From: Ascoidea rubescens DSM 1968 | Taxonomy: Eukaryota; Ascomycota; Saccharomycetes; Ascoideales; Ascoideaceae | DNA length: 64,000 bases | Direction of reading: 5' to 3' | Assembly (NCBI RefSeq): GCF_001661345.1 | Contig: NW_017962914.1 | Span: 770,439-834,438 of the forward strand | Part shown: piece by piece, positions 39,901 to 49,021 of the stretch | Layout of the letters: each line of letters opens with the position of its first letter | Numbering within the stretch: the first letter of the stretch is position 1 | Program-made: the position numbers and the translations under genes | The notes under the pieces: model-generated | Told to the model about the DNA's origin: nothing | The model's input: the letters and a program-made list of their open reading frames with translations, nothing else | Database searches by the model: none

Positions 39901-41439
39901 GATTCTGTTGCTATGGATATTTAAGCCAGCAAAGGAATTGCTATCATTTGTTGTCAAATCATCAACAAAAACTATTGAGTAGCTTGAAAATGGAAAAGAG
40001 CCAAATTCTCTAGAGAAAAATTCTATAGCATGAGCTAAAAAAATGGTGGTGCTTTTTGCAGCATTTATCTTTGAGGGCAAGCAGTATATTAAGCTTTCAA
40101 TTTGAAAGGTATCTTTTTCGTAATCGTAATCATAATAAGCGTTTTGGTTTTTGTCTTTCAAATCGATCATTTTAAAGCTTTTAAAGGGACCAATGGCCCA
40201 ACCAAGATGATGAGCCGATATCGGTGTAGCAATTTGAAAGGAGACTATTTTTTTGTTTTCATTCAAGGGATGTGGAGTTTCCTTGAGAGAAGTTAGATCA
40301 CAGCATATAACTTTTATTTCTCTTTCGTTTATACTTTCATAATTTTCATCAATATTGTTGTCGTACTCATTTTCACTGTCGCTATTGGATAAGAGTATTG
40401 GGTCATCGTCAATGTCAATGACAGTCTTTTCGATATCGATATCGATATCATCTTCATTGTCATCCTCATCAATTTCAATGGCATTGTGGTAGCTGTCGTT
40501 GTGACTGTTAAATTTTCGATTTGATCTCTTTGGTTTTTTTCTGTTTTTCTGTTTATATTTTTTTGATTTTAATTTTGAGACAAAATTCAATGAGGAAGCA
40601 ACCAAGGGGATTGGAGCAGTTATGTTTGCAATGGTTTTGGGAACAGTTATATCGATTTGCCAGGTTGATTTTTCCCATAGAGAATCAAGACAAGGCAACC
40701 AATAAGAAGTGGAAAGACCTAGATTTGAATTGGTGGTGTAAGCATGCCAGTCGTATTTTTTGATTTTTTTAGAATTCAAAAAGCCGTAGCCTCCAACAAA
40801 ATTAACACCATCAATAGGATTCTGCAAGGAGTATTCAATTTTGATGGTCAATGGAGTGTAAATTAGACTGTCATTTGATGGGGTTCTGATTGAATATGGC
40901 GAGTTTATGGAGGCGTTTGTCATGGAAAGTGGAATTGGAGTCTGATTTGTGTCCTGCAAAGTGATTTTGAAGTTGTCGGGCAATTGAATGTATAGCTCTT
41001 TAGTATTCTGGCCACTGAAATAGGGATCATAGTTTGCTTTCAAGTAGTGGTGCTGGTTGATGCTCTGGTAAATATTGGAGGAAGGATGGTAATTGTCGTT
41101 ATCAATAAACGATTTCAAGAAGGACTGGTCGTGGGATTTGATGATGTCGTTGTGGATGTAGCTGATTTTTTTGTTGTTCAAGTAAACGTTTTTGATTTTG
41201 ATAGATCTGCAGTCGAGATAGAGATACTTCAACAAAGGAGAGGTGGGAGCAATGGTCAATTCTGTGACCCCATCGATTCGATGGGAGGTTAGATCAACAT
41301 CAATGGAGACGTACTGGTGAACCACTTTGTAGGAGCCATGGTGGTGATAAATAGACCTCGCTGAGGTCCTGGGCTGTTTGGCATCGTGGGCAAGACGTCC
41401 AGCAGAGGACGAGGGAATGGCAGTAGACGAGGTATCCAT
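36997..41439 (-). CDS. TAF2: TFIID subunit TAF2
   Basis: The 1480-residue protein is the TAF2 (TSM1) subunit of TFIID, built on an M1-aminopeptidase fold without catalytic activity (S. cerevisiae Taf2 has 1407 residues). The start HHHGSYKVVHQYVSIDVDL and RIDGVTELTIAPTS are the family N-terminus. The peptidase-like core is visible (FGSFPFSSYSIVFVDDL, then LDGLTLQWSGVNVVPADYKD and FWVTIGIANYMSLQYYKKL), where the zinc-binding HExxH of real peptidases is replaced by LTLQW near residue 530. A HEAT-like C-terminal region follows (SRYYYGIRLEAANALAALA). An acidic Asp/Glu/Asn insert (about residues 315-370) and a basic Lys-rich C-terminal 200 residues are low-complexity. I found a single in-frame CTG codon in the part I scanned. 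Confidence 0.95.
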   Translation of the reverse strand: MDTSSTAIPSSSAGRLAHDAKQPRTSARSIYHHHGSYKVVHQYVSIDVDLTSHRIDGVTELTIAPTSPLLKYLYLDCRSIKIKNVYLNNKKISYIHNDIIKSHDQSFLKSFIDNDNYHPSSNIYQSINQHHYLKANYDPYFSGQNTKELYIQLPDNFKITLQDTNQTPIPLSMTNASINSPYSIRTPSNDSLIYTPLTIKIEYSLQNPIDGVNFVGGYGFLNSKKIKKYDWHAYTTNSNLGLSTSYWLPCLDSLWEKSTWQIDITVPKTIANITAPIPLVASSLNFVSKLKSKKYKQKNRKKPKRSNRKFNSHNDSYHNAIEIDEDDNEDDIDIDIEKTVIDIDDDPILLSNSDSENEYDNNIDENYESINEREIKVICCDLTSLKETPHPLNENKKIVSFQIATPISAHHLGWAIGPFKSFKMIDLKDKNQNAYYDYDYEKDTFQIESLIYCLPSKINAAKSTTIFLAHAIEFFSREFGSFPFSSYSIVFVDDLTTNDSNSFAGLNIHSNRILYEPNAIEPLYSSTEIILDGLTLQWSGVNVVPADYKDFWVTIGIANYMSLQYYKKLMGWNEFKFKIKKATEQICKQDINKNPLADPFFLFPINENDDKTLKFIRLKSPIVIYILDRRMTKTDKSFGLSRVIPKIFLQAMSGDLPNGGLSTTHFQYICEKVNHNKLDDFFNQWIYGSGTPTFEITQRFNKKRMFIEMGIRQTQNNSHDDQQIKAKEFIDESIFHLTKKNSDEINKKPNTVFTGPMTIRIHEADGTPYEHIVNIKDSFSKIDIQYNTKYKRLKKVNPSIHRSPDGDNEEMADLNYYDSLNNNSLGNILKSEQEMRSWNLYDFSKEKLDKKQNEAFEWIRIDADFEWICCIHVNQPDYMFCSQLQSDRDVEAQLDAIQYFKNSPPNKVYSSILTRTLMDSRYYYGIRLEAANALAALAKEECQFIGMKHLIKAFQILFCYENSSVPVNNDFSNFPNYFLQKGIPVALSKIRNIDGRCPNEIKIFILNLIKFNDNQGNYFLDHNYMGDLIKSLMWTIDEPNNIIDENNVDESEKLIKMIVEEVEKLQHMDESIPSFENHILYSILKQQMKLIKRNLIHFSFEETFNYTSPRYNYNIRIMAFELLLYCGGIKNSLVLHYLFFSIYIENSRYFKYELLKLFYNAIGFTSMNQILSQLEDEEFEIFTLSNQPSSEIKKPSNDFSMIVVEEKPKPNLLENSDFSIEGLIKYLRKTLATGNGIKKELYSAIHSNIFSIKDKRRLFDICEILFEPVDSVVVKLGIPSDKRIVARVVKDFEVVLKREIRAKKPEVTKSSIISIKPQKLKLKNKKGNMNLGIIKLGTGQKKRIKSNDIKGISEEKPIAIESSPIKKPGGGSKPTSRRPSINKAVQPLKPKLQFKTPDTKTAVIKKPLKKKSNVVVRKTDNSFAVKLRLPQKKLQQINMKNGNGFHVYYDRKLGQPNFIRTVRISFKKKSILLSSQPVDG

Positions 41440-41611
41440 CGACAGAGGTATCTATGGGGGATCTGGTGAAGTTCAGCTGTGCTGCAAAGACATCAACCAT
41501 CAACGACAGAGATGGATAACGTTGCTGTTGCTGTTGTTTTGGAGCACTTTCTGAAGCACTTTCTGGAGCTTTTTTTGATTATATTTTTTGAATATTTTTT
41601 GGTGTGGCCCC

Positions 41612-41648
41612 CCGACCTCGCGCACTTATTATGGCTGCGCGAGGTCGG
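41612..41648. repeat. Perfect 13-base G+C-rich inverted repeat
   Basis: Arms CCGACCTCGCGCA (41612-41624) and TGCGCGAGGTCGG (41636-41648) are exact reverse complements around an 11-base spacer. It lies 173-209 bases upstream of the TAF2 start and 64-100 bases beyond the POP4 stop, both genes being on the minus strand. G+C content of the arms is far above the surroundings. It could be a dimeric factor site in the TAF2 promoter. Confidence 0.8.
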
Positions 41649-41711
41649 CAGCTGAAGAAGGAGAAGGAGAAGGAGAAGGAGGAATGCTGTCTGTGCTGTC
41701 TGTGCTGCCAG

Positions 41712-43034
41712 CTAGACCACTAGGTCGTCGATAGCATGGTTCTTGAACTTCTTGTTGGTTCGGTCACTCGATCGCAAGTTGAGTCTGGAGCCAATGAGCA
41801 CGAACTCCAAGCACTCTCTCGACTGGTGGTAGTGCACTGCTCCCTCTGTTGCTCCTTCTTGAGATGTTTCTTCTCTATCGCTCACATCTTCGTTATCCAA
41901 ACCCAATGACAAAACAGAAAACTCGTTGTTTTCGTCTTTGTTCAAGGGAACGTAAAAACGAAACGTCGAACCATTTTTTTCCACGAGTCTCAATCCACCA
42001 ACCAATTCCCTGTTGGTATAATTGAAATCGTTTTCAAGATCCATTTCTTCTCCTGATTCACCCTCGAGATTATCAAATCTTTTAAATCGCTGTGGAACCG
42101 CCATTAAAAAATGGCTTTTGAACTCGTACAACACTATTCCAGTGAGATTTATCGAACTTTTATTGTTGCTTTTCAATACTTCCAATAAGCACCCATTGAA
42201 ATCTGCTGAGGATAGTTTTGCTAAAAGATTCTGAAATTTCAAATTTTTAAAATCAATTTCCCCATCTTTTGCCATTTTACCATCGGTCGATAAATACTTG
42301 TCAATATTCAACAACTCGATTATATAGCTTAACCACATTTTGTTCAAATTTAAATAATCCTCAAACTTCGGTATTTTATTAAATCCTGGTATCTTGTTCA
42401 ATTCTAACTGCATTTTGGGTTGCATTTTCTTTTTCTCATACTTTTTCTTTGTATTTCTTTTGATGGTTTTCAATTTCTTTTCCATTTTTCTCTGGTGTGA
42501 CATTGTCTCTGTGATATACTTTCTCAACATCGTTCTTGTATTATTTCGTCTTTGAGCCTTTTGGATTTTTTCACTATACTGTTTATTATTCCTATTTTTG
42601 TTGGCTTTTTCCTCGCTCTGATCTTCCTTGCTATAAAATGCTTCGGGGTTGATATATCCAACTCTCCAATTTACATACTTGTTCTTTTTTATAGGATCGT
42701 TTTCATTGTATTTTCCACCATCATTGGCATCATTACTACTTGAACTACTAACACCATTGCTTTCTACACTTCCTGTCTGTAAAGTGTGCATCAACGACTT
42801 TTCGGTTTTTTTGCTTTGGTTATCGTCATTGGGCTCATACGTTGTGGGTTTCAAAAATAATGTTGGCTTTTGATTGCCATTAACCAAGTATCTTTCTTCT
42901 ATTAATTCATTCACTCGCACTCTGCCAAATGACCTCGATAGCAATAGTCTTTCGAGGGAATAACTCTTATCCATTTTATCTCTCTCTCCCAACTCATCAG
43001 CTTTTGCTCGTCCTTTCATGTCCACTTTTTTCAT
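41712..43034 (-). CDS. POP4: RNase P/MRP protein subunit POP4 (Rpp29)
   Basis: The 440-residue protein has the Rpp29/Pop4 fold at its C-terminal half. Family marks are LNLNKMWLSYIIELLNI, FQNLLAKLSSADFNGCLLEV, KSNNKSSINLTGIVLYE with SHFLMAVPQ, and the end FVLIGSRLNLRSSDRTNKKF with KNHAIDD. Pop4 is a core protein of RNase P (tRNA 5' processing) and RNase MRP (rRNA processing). S. cerevisiae Pop4 has 279 residues; the extra length here is an N-terminal Ser/Asn-rich region (residues 60-130) plus an acidic insert in the C-terminal domain. A basic Arg/Lys helix (KLKTIKRNTKKKYEKKK) before the core matches the region used for RNA binding in the family. A second ATG at codon 6 could also be used. Confidence 0.9.
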   Translation of the reverse strand: MKKVDMKGRAKADELGERDKMDKSYSLERLLLSRSFGRVRVNELIEERYLVNGNQKPTLFLKPTTYEPNDDNQSKKTEKSLMHTLQTGSVESNGVSSSSSNDANDGGKYNENDPIKKNKYVNWRVGYINPEAFYSKEDQSEEKANKNRNNKQYSEKIQKAQRRNNTRTMLRKYITETMSHQRKMEKKLKTIKRNTKKKYEKKKMQPKMQLELNKIPGFNKIPKFEDYLNLNKMWLSYIIELLNIDKYLSTDGKMAKDGEIDFKNLKFQNLLAKLSSADFNGCLLEVLKSNNKSSINLTGIVLYEFKSHFLMAVPQRFKRFDNLEGESGEEMDLENDFNYTNRELVGGLRLVEKNGSTFRFYVPLNKDENNEFSVLSLGLDNEDVSDREETSQEGATEGAVHYHQSRECLEFVLIGSRLNLRSSDRTNKKFKNHAIDDLVV

Positions 43035-43737
43035 TTCATTTTACTGTTCACAAAAAAGCGGAAGAATTTCAAAACCTAAACTTAAACACAATGCTCTGAT
43101 CGAGCATCGATAATAAAGAAATTTAATGTTCAATTGATAATAATCAAACAGTCACAATCCAATTCTAAACTAAATAGCCATAGTTTATATAAAATAAACT
43201 TTGAAAATCAATTTGAATAACTCAAATGGTAGCAAAACATAACTGGTTTGACAAGTGGATTTGACTTTAATTATAGCAAAGGAGCAAGATACTGCTCACT
43301 AAATTTGCAAACAAACAGACAAACAGACAAACAGATAAACAGACAAACAAACAAACAAACAAACTAGTGTTCTGCTCACGGCTTCTTATTGTAAGGGTGC
43401 ATATATATACACTCTCAAATCTGCTCACTATCCTAATTGGGTGTGGCACAAGCACTATCAATGCCGGCAAATTTCCAACTGTGTAATTTCTGTCTCAGCT
43501 CACCGAGGGTGCCGCGAAATGATGCTTTCACCAATTGTAAACCGGTTTCCAACACTGATTCGGTCAAAAAGCGTGATGCATGCCCTGCTCACATGATCTT
43601 TGAGTTTGTTGAAGCAATCTCCTTTGAGCTATCTTCACCCAGATCAGATCTTATCGAGACAGTCGATCTCTACTGGAGCTGCTGCTTGGTTATTTGCAGT
43701 TGTACTGGTTCAATTAATCATTTGCATATCTGAGAAA
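43035..43737. promoter_or_regulatory. Divergent spacer between POP4 and an unknown gene, with ACAAACAG repeat
   Basis: This 703-base spacer carries an ACAAACAG/ACAA tandem repeat at 43308-43364. A frame open from 43600 into the downstream gene begins with TTG, not ATG, so I count it as leader. I see no other gene. Confidence 0.5.
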
Positions 43738-45867
43738 ATGTCTGCCTCTAAGTTGGTACTCCAACAATTCAGAAAGAGTTCATGCTCTATCTATTTGTTC
43801 GCTGACCATATCTTTTTCTGCTCCAGACAATCTTTCTCATCGTTGCCTTCCTGCCTGTTTAGGACTAGTGATAGGTGTAACAACAATTCAAAACCTGGGG
43901 AAGATGAAGACGAATATGAAATCGACTTTATCACTTTAAGGAAAGTTCCAAAGAAAAAAAAAACCCCAATCAAGCTCACCAGAAATGACATTCCATCTAA
44001 TGATGGTACTATCAAGGAAGACATCAAAGAAACGATATTAGATTCCAAAGAGGATCCAATTACTTTAAGCCCAGTCAATTCAGATAAATTAAATAGCTCG
44101 GATAGCCTGAACTTGAAGAAACTGGAAATACTCGAAGAATCAATTAAAAATGATCAAGACAAAGAGAATAAAGAAAATAAAGAAAATAAAGAAAATAAAG
44201 AAAATAAAGAAAATAAGAGTGAGAATAAAAATATCCATCAGAATACCAATGAAAAGGAAAAAAATATTGAAACTCAAGCCTTTAAAGTTGATGAAAATGC
44301 TGATAATACAGCGAATAGATTCTTAAAACAAACTCAAGACGATGAAATGAAAAATAACCAATCTATTTATTCTAAAATATTACATTCCAAATATAACAAA
44401 TCAAATTTTGCAATTCCGAGATTAGATAATATGTATTCTGAAATGAATAATTCAAATTTCACTGATAGTTTTACTAAAAGTTTTACTGAACCTGAGGTTC
44501 ATAATAATTTAGTCAATAAGGATATAAACGATAATGCAAGCAAATATTCAATACACAATGAAAAACCTGATAATTCCAATGACACAAAGGAAGCTACTTC
44601 TTCAGACTTAAATCCCGAAATAAAGTCTTTTTATAACTCAAGTATTGAGTTGAAAGAAAAATCAAGTAAAGATCCCAACCAAATTGAAGAAAATCATAAA
44701 ATAGAAGGAAAAAGTAACAGAAAAGTAAATAATTTAAATGATACCAATTTCAATGAACAAGCAAATCAATCAGCAACTTTAAAAACAAATCAAGAAAAAA
44801 CTAAATCTTCAAAGAAAAAAAACCTTAATACTAAAAATAATACATCCTCAAATTTAAATTTGAATGAGGTTTTAAATAAAAATAAAAATAAAAATAAAAA
44901 TGAATTGAATAGCAATGCTTGTCAACCCAAGAAAACAGATAAACAAGCTAAAGAGAACCAAATATTAATAAAAGGATTAATGGATTTAGTCCATGATGGT
45001 GATTTAAAAACTGCAAAGAATCAGATTCAAAGCATTGGAAATTTAATTGATATTCTTGACAAAGAATTGAATAAGAATAAGGATATTTCAGATTCTAAAA
45101 AGGATCAAAATTCATTATCTCAAAAATTAGAAGAAGAAAATAAAGAAAATGAAGAAAATAAAGAAAATGAAAAAAATGAAGAAAATGAAAACGAAAACGA
45201 AAAAGAAAAAGAAAAAGAAAAAATGAACATTTCTGAAAATAAAAATAAAAGTGTTTCCAAAAAAATAGATTCAGAAACAATTAAATCCTTAGAAGTCTTG
45301 TTGCATCAAATTAAAATCGATAGCGATGAAACTAAAGAAAGACATTTTCGAGAAAATAAAGCGTATGAATGGAGTAAAAGCTTTGTATATGATCTTCCAT
45401 CATATTCAGTGTTTGGCATTGGAAGGGAAAATAAAAATAGAAATAGTGATTCAACTTTATTTAAAAACTACTTTACTTCATATAATGAATTGCAGGGAGG
45501 TGGAAGATCCAAAGATGTTTTTAAGAATAGAAAGGGGGGTTTAATTAAAGGAGATCCAATTTTAAATAGAAAAAGAAGGATATCGAGATTTAGAGGATTT
45601 ACATATTTGAAGAATTTGTTATCATTGATAGGATTTTCATTTATTCTTTTAGTTGGAGTTGATTTTGGATATCCGGGGTTTTTATTACAATTTGATCCTA
45701 ATTTAAAGAAAGAAAGAGAAAATGAAAATGAAAATGAAAATCATAGAGAGATTGAAAAAGAAGAAGAAGATATTGGATTGAATGAGAGTAGTGAAAATGA
45801 TAATTCCAAATATCTTTTGGACGAGTCTGGAGAATTATTGAAACATTTAACAGGTAGATTTAAATAA
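43738..45867 (+). CDS. Unknown protein, possibly mitochondrial, with one C-terminal membrane segment
   Basis: I do not recognise this 709-residue protein. The N-terminus MSASKLVLQQFRKSSCSIYL has Arg/Lys/Ser and no acids, and the first 60 residues (with RQSFSSLPSCLFRTS) look like a mitochondrial presequence. Next comes a very long polar, Lys/Glu/Asn-rich region with a KEN tandem repeat (from 44163). From residue 550 a conserved-looking block follows: NKAYEWSKSFVYDLPSYSVF, RKGGLIKGDPILNRKRR, then a membrane helix (FTYLKNLLSLIGFSFILLVG) and an acidic tail ending LLKHLTGRFK. The ATG at 43738 is the first in frame and has a good A-rich context. Confidence 0.7.
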   Translation: MSASKLVLQQFRKSSCSIYLFADHIFFCSRQSFSSLPSCLFRTSDRCNNNSKPGEDEDEYEIDFITLRKVPKKKKTPIKLTRNDIPSNDGTIKEDIKETILDSKEDPITLSPVNSDKLNSSDSLNLKKLEILEESIKNDQDKENKENKENKENKENKENKSENKNIHQNTNEKEKNIETQAFKVDENADNTANRFLKQTQDDEMKNNQSIYSKILHSKYNKSNFAIPRLDNMYSEMNNSNFTDSFTKSFTEPEVHNNLVNKDINDNASKYSIHNEKPDNSNDTKEATSSDLNPEIKSFYNSSIELKEKSSKDPNQIEENHKIEGKSNRKVNNLNDTNFNEQANQSATLKTNQEKTKSSKKKNLNTKNNTSSNLNLNEVLNKNKNKNKNELNSNACQPKKTDKQAKENQILIKGLMDLVHDGDLKTAKNQIQSIGNLIDILDKELNKNKDISDSKKDQNSLSQKLEEENKENEENKENEKNEENENENEKEKEKEKMNISENKNKSVSKKIDSETIKSLEVLLHQIKIDSDETKERHFRENKAYEWSKSFVYDLPSYSVFGIGRENKNRNSDSTLFKNYFTSYNELQGGGRSKDVFKNRKGGLIKGDPILNRKRRISRFRGFTYLKNLLSLIGFSFILLVGVDFGYPGFLLQFDPNLKKERENENENENHREIEKEEEDIGLNESSENDNSKYLLDESGELLKHLTGRFK

Positions 45868-46237
45868 ACTAGTTAAAATCTAATCTTAAATCTTTCTTTT
45901 ATTGACATTTTTTGGGTTTATTTGTTGGTTTTTTTTGTTTTTTTTGGATGCGTTTGTTCTTGATTTTCGAATTTTGTTTAAATGATTATTTTTGTAAATA
46001 CGCATATATCAATAAACAAAAATCAAATTAAATATTATTAAATTTTTTCAAAAAAAGAGGTAAACAAGAAACTAAAAAAAAAAGCAGAAGCCTAATAAAT
46101 AACAGTATAACAAAAGCATTATTAAGAAGTATAAACAAAATAAACAAAATAAACAAAATAAACAAAATAAACAAAATAAACAAAAAACAACTAGCTAAAA
46201 TATACAAAAGGAAAAAAAGCAAAAAATGTTTGAGAAA
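45868..46237. other. Convergent 3' region with a 9-base tandem repeat
   Basis: Between two convergent genes, this 370-base A+T-rich stretch holds six exact copies of ATAAACAAA (46131-46184). I see no gene. Confidence 0.7.
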
Positions 46238-46861
46238 TTATATTAAGGAATACAAGAATGGTAAGAATAACCAGAAAATACCACTTATTGGAGTAGGATA
46301 TTGGGCCAAATTACTTCCACTGTATGATCCGGATTGAGTGACTTCAGTGCCATTGCGAGACGTCTTTAATTTTGATGTTGATTTTTTCTTTGAAGACGAT
46401 TTCCTGGTGGATGTTCTTCTGGTGGATGTTCTTCTGGTGGATGTTGTAATATATGCGCCATTTAGTTCTGTTGTGGTTGGTTTTTTTATTGAAGTGGTCA
46501 AGGCTCTTTCATTGGTAATATAATCGTTGTTTGCTTTGGTATCAGTATTTTGAGGACCAGGAGTTATAACTGCTTTTGTTTCTATGGTCTTGGGTTTGGC
46601 AGTTGTTTTGGCAGTTTTTCGGTATTTGGTTTTGTAGGTACGCTTCACGAGACGTACCAAGTCTGGAAGCCTATTGTTGGCGTTGCTATTGTTTTCCTCA
46701 GCTGAATCTTGGCCAATGGGAAAAAGAGTTTGGAAGTCTTGGGCACCTTGGGCACCTTGGACGGTTTCAGAAAGATGTCTGAAAAGAGCTTGGTTTTCTT
46801 GAACAGCAAAGGAGGTCGAAAAGGCCAAAAGCAAGAAAAAGGCCACAATTGAGGTTTTCAT
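46238..46861 (-). CDS. Small secreted, probably GPI-anchored Thr/Arg/Lys-rich protein
   Basis: I do not recognise this 207-residue protein by family. It has a clean signal peptide (MKTSIVAFFLLLAFSTSFAV), a middle with LVRLVKRTYKTKYRKTAK (a Lys-Arg Kex2-type site), a Thr/Lys/Pro-rich region, and a repeat TSTRR-TSTRR-TSTRK-SSSKKK. It ends in a hydrophobic tail (SGIFWLFLPFLYSLI) after small polar residues, as for GPI-anchored proteins. The frame is open far upstream of 46861, but the signal peptide marks this ATG as the start. The strongly basic mature part is unusual for a wall protein. Confidence 0.7.
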   Translation of the reverse strand: MKTSIVAFFLLLAFSTSFAVQENQALFRHLSETVQGAQGAQDFQTLFPIGQDSAEENNSNANNRLPDLVRLVKRTYKTKYRKTAKTTAKPKTIETKAVITPGPQNTDTKANNDYITNERALTTSIKKPTTTELNGAYITTSTRRTSTRRTSTRKSSSKKKSTSKLKTSRNGTEVTQSGSYSGSNLAQYPTPISGIFWLFLPFLYSLI

Positions 46862-47457
46862 GCTTCTGATGACTAACCTGGCGTTGTGAGAAACAGCAAT
46901 GGAGACGTGCACTGAGCAAGACAAAAGAAAAGGCTTTTCTTCATATTTATACCATTTGGTGCTGAGCAGATCAGATCTTTCCTTTGGTGTGTCTGGAATT
47001 ACAATAATGGAGGTGTCCACATTGGGAAAGAAGTCAAGCTTTTTGACGCACAGACCCCTCCTCTCTAACCAAAAAGCCACTGGGATGTTTCTCGGTTTAT
47101 AAGGCATGGGCTGGCCTGCGTCTGTGCAGACATGCAACCATATGTAGATCCGATTCTGTGGTAAGAAATGAAAAATACAAAAAGATAAGAGAAAAGAAGA
47201 GAAGAGAAGAAGAGGAAGGTCTCTGCTGAAAACCAGCACAAAGCCAGTGTTTCCTCTGCTGTTTCTGACGCTGCCACAAAGGCATCAGATGCCTCAGCTT
47301 CTCGAAGGACGAGTTACGATGCTGCGAAAGAATTCGCTCTTCAGACATGCTTTCACGCCTCTTTAGCGATAGCAGTCTGTCTACAACCAACGATATACAT
47401 AAAACTCAGCTCAGTTAACTAGAAAAGATAGCTTCGACACTCGCACAGATTCTTGCA
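46862..47457. promoter_or_regulatory. Divergent promoter region between GPI-like and 1342-residue protein genes
   Basis: This 596-base spacer is less A+T rich than average, with an AGAGAAGAAG run near 47190-47215. Several short frames cross it on both strands; none looks coding. I see no known site. Confidence 0.4.
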
Positions 47458-48942
47458 ATGTTCTCGCCACACTCAGATCAATCCTTTACCTTGGGCTCAT
47501 TTTTGGATCCTTTATCAGTTTTGGAAAAAACCAAGCAACCAGACAGCCTCAGTTCCAAACAATTGCTCGATGATTGTAAAGATCCGGTTGATGAAATAGA
47601 AGAGTACGATAAAAATTACAGTTCAGATGATGACAGTGATGATGAAATTTTAAACCATGACGATATGCTTAATAATAGTCACAATCCAAATGACAATCAA
47701 ACTAGCCCATGCAGTATAATTCATCAAGTTGATCCTATAAGAGAAAATGAGCTTCATATAAAAACTGGACAAATCGAAAATGTAAGGGAAAATGTAAAGG
47801 AAAATGTAAGGGAAAATGTAAGGGAAGTTGAAGAAATAAAAAAAATTGAAAGCATTAACAAAGTCGAAAGTTTTGAAATTAACAACTTTGATGAAATCAA
47901 TCAACCTAATAAAAGCCAAAATATTGATCTAAACGAAGACTCTACTATAGATATAAATCAACTTTTATCTTGCGAAAAAAAACTCACAAATTCTATTCAT
48001 TCTTCAGGTGAACAAAGCAATTCAAGTAACATTACAAACTTGAATCATATTTATGATGCTTGTAAATTGAACTCTTCAGATAACTTGGAATTCTCAAGGG
48101 ATAATAAAAAAATCATCAGCGATGATAACTCCAATCCAAATGATAAACAGAGTGTCTTGAGAAAAATTAAAACAATTCACAATTTTGAACATATAATTAG
48201 CATAAATGATGAAGATAAAAGTAATAATAAAATATTATCACATAGAAATCACACACAAATTCATACCAATAATAGTGATAAAGCTAATTCCCTGAATATT
48301 GAACCACAAAAAAACACAAATTTAGTTTCATCAAACAACTATTTCAATGCTAATGATAATAAAACCATCATTGGCCAAGTTGAAAAAAAGAAAGCCACTA
48401 GTTTGAAATTCTCAAATGAAAGCAATATATCCACCACCTCAGAAAATGAATATCATCCAATAATCCACATTGGAGTAGTTAAATCATTTGAACATTCTAA
48501 TAATCCTGATAGTTTTGATAGTCCTGATAGTCCTGATAACTTCAATGGCTTTAATGATTCTAAATCTTCTTCAAGTTCAACAGCAAAATTTCTCGTTGAA
48601 GTTTCCCCTAATTCACCAATTGAACTATCTCCAAATAACTTTAACCATCTCTCAAATAACTCACCGGTTGAATCCTTAATCAGTTCAGTCACTATCAGTA
48701 GACCAACAACCTCAAAAAGCCAGGCCTCGATCAAAAACCCAATTAAAAACCCAAAAACAACTAGTTCAAAATTATTATTAAGTTTAAAATCTTTACTGGC
48801 TGCTTCTTCAAACAGTATAAATCAAAAAGATAAAAATCACAATAACGATATTATAAATAATAATAACAATAATAACAACAATAATAACAACAACAGCAAT
48901 AATAATAATAATAATAATAACAACAATAATAACAACAACAGC

Positions 48943-49021
<79 letters not shown>

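Noticed and set aside
41612-41648. Reading the palindrome as a bacterial-type terminator
   Set aside because: The host is a yeast; there is no T-run after the stem, and such terminators are not used by RNA polymerase II.
43308-43364. Possible CRISPR-like or satellite array from ACAAACAG repeats
   Set aside because: Units are adjacent 4-8 base microsatellites without spacers.
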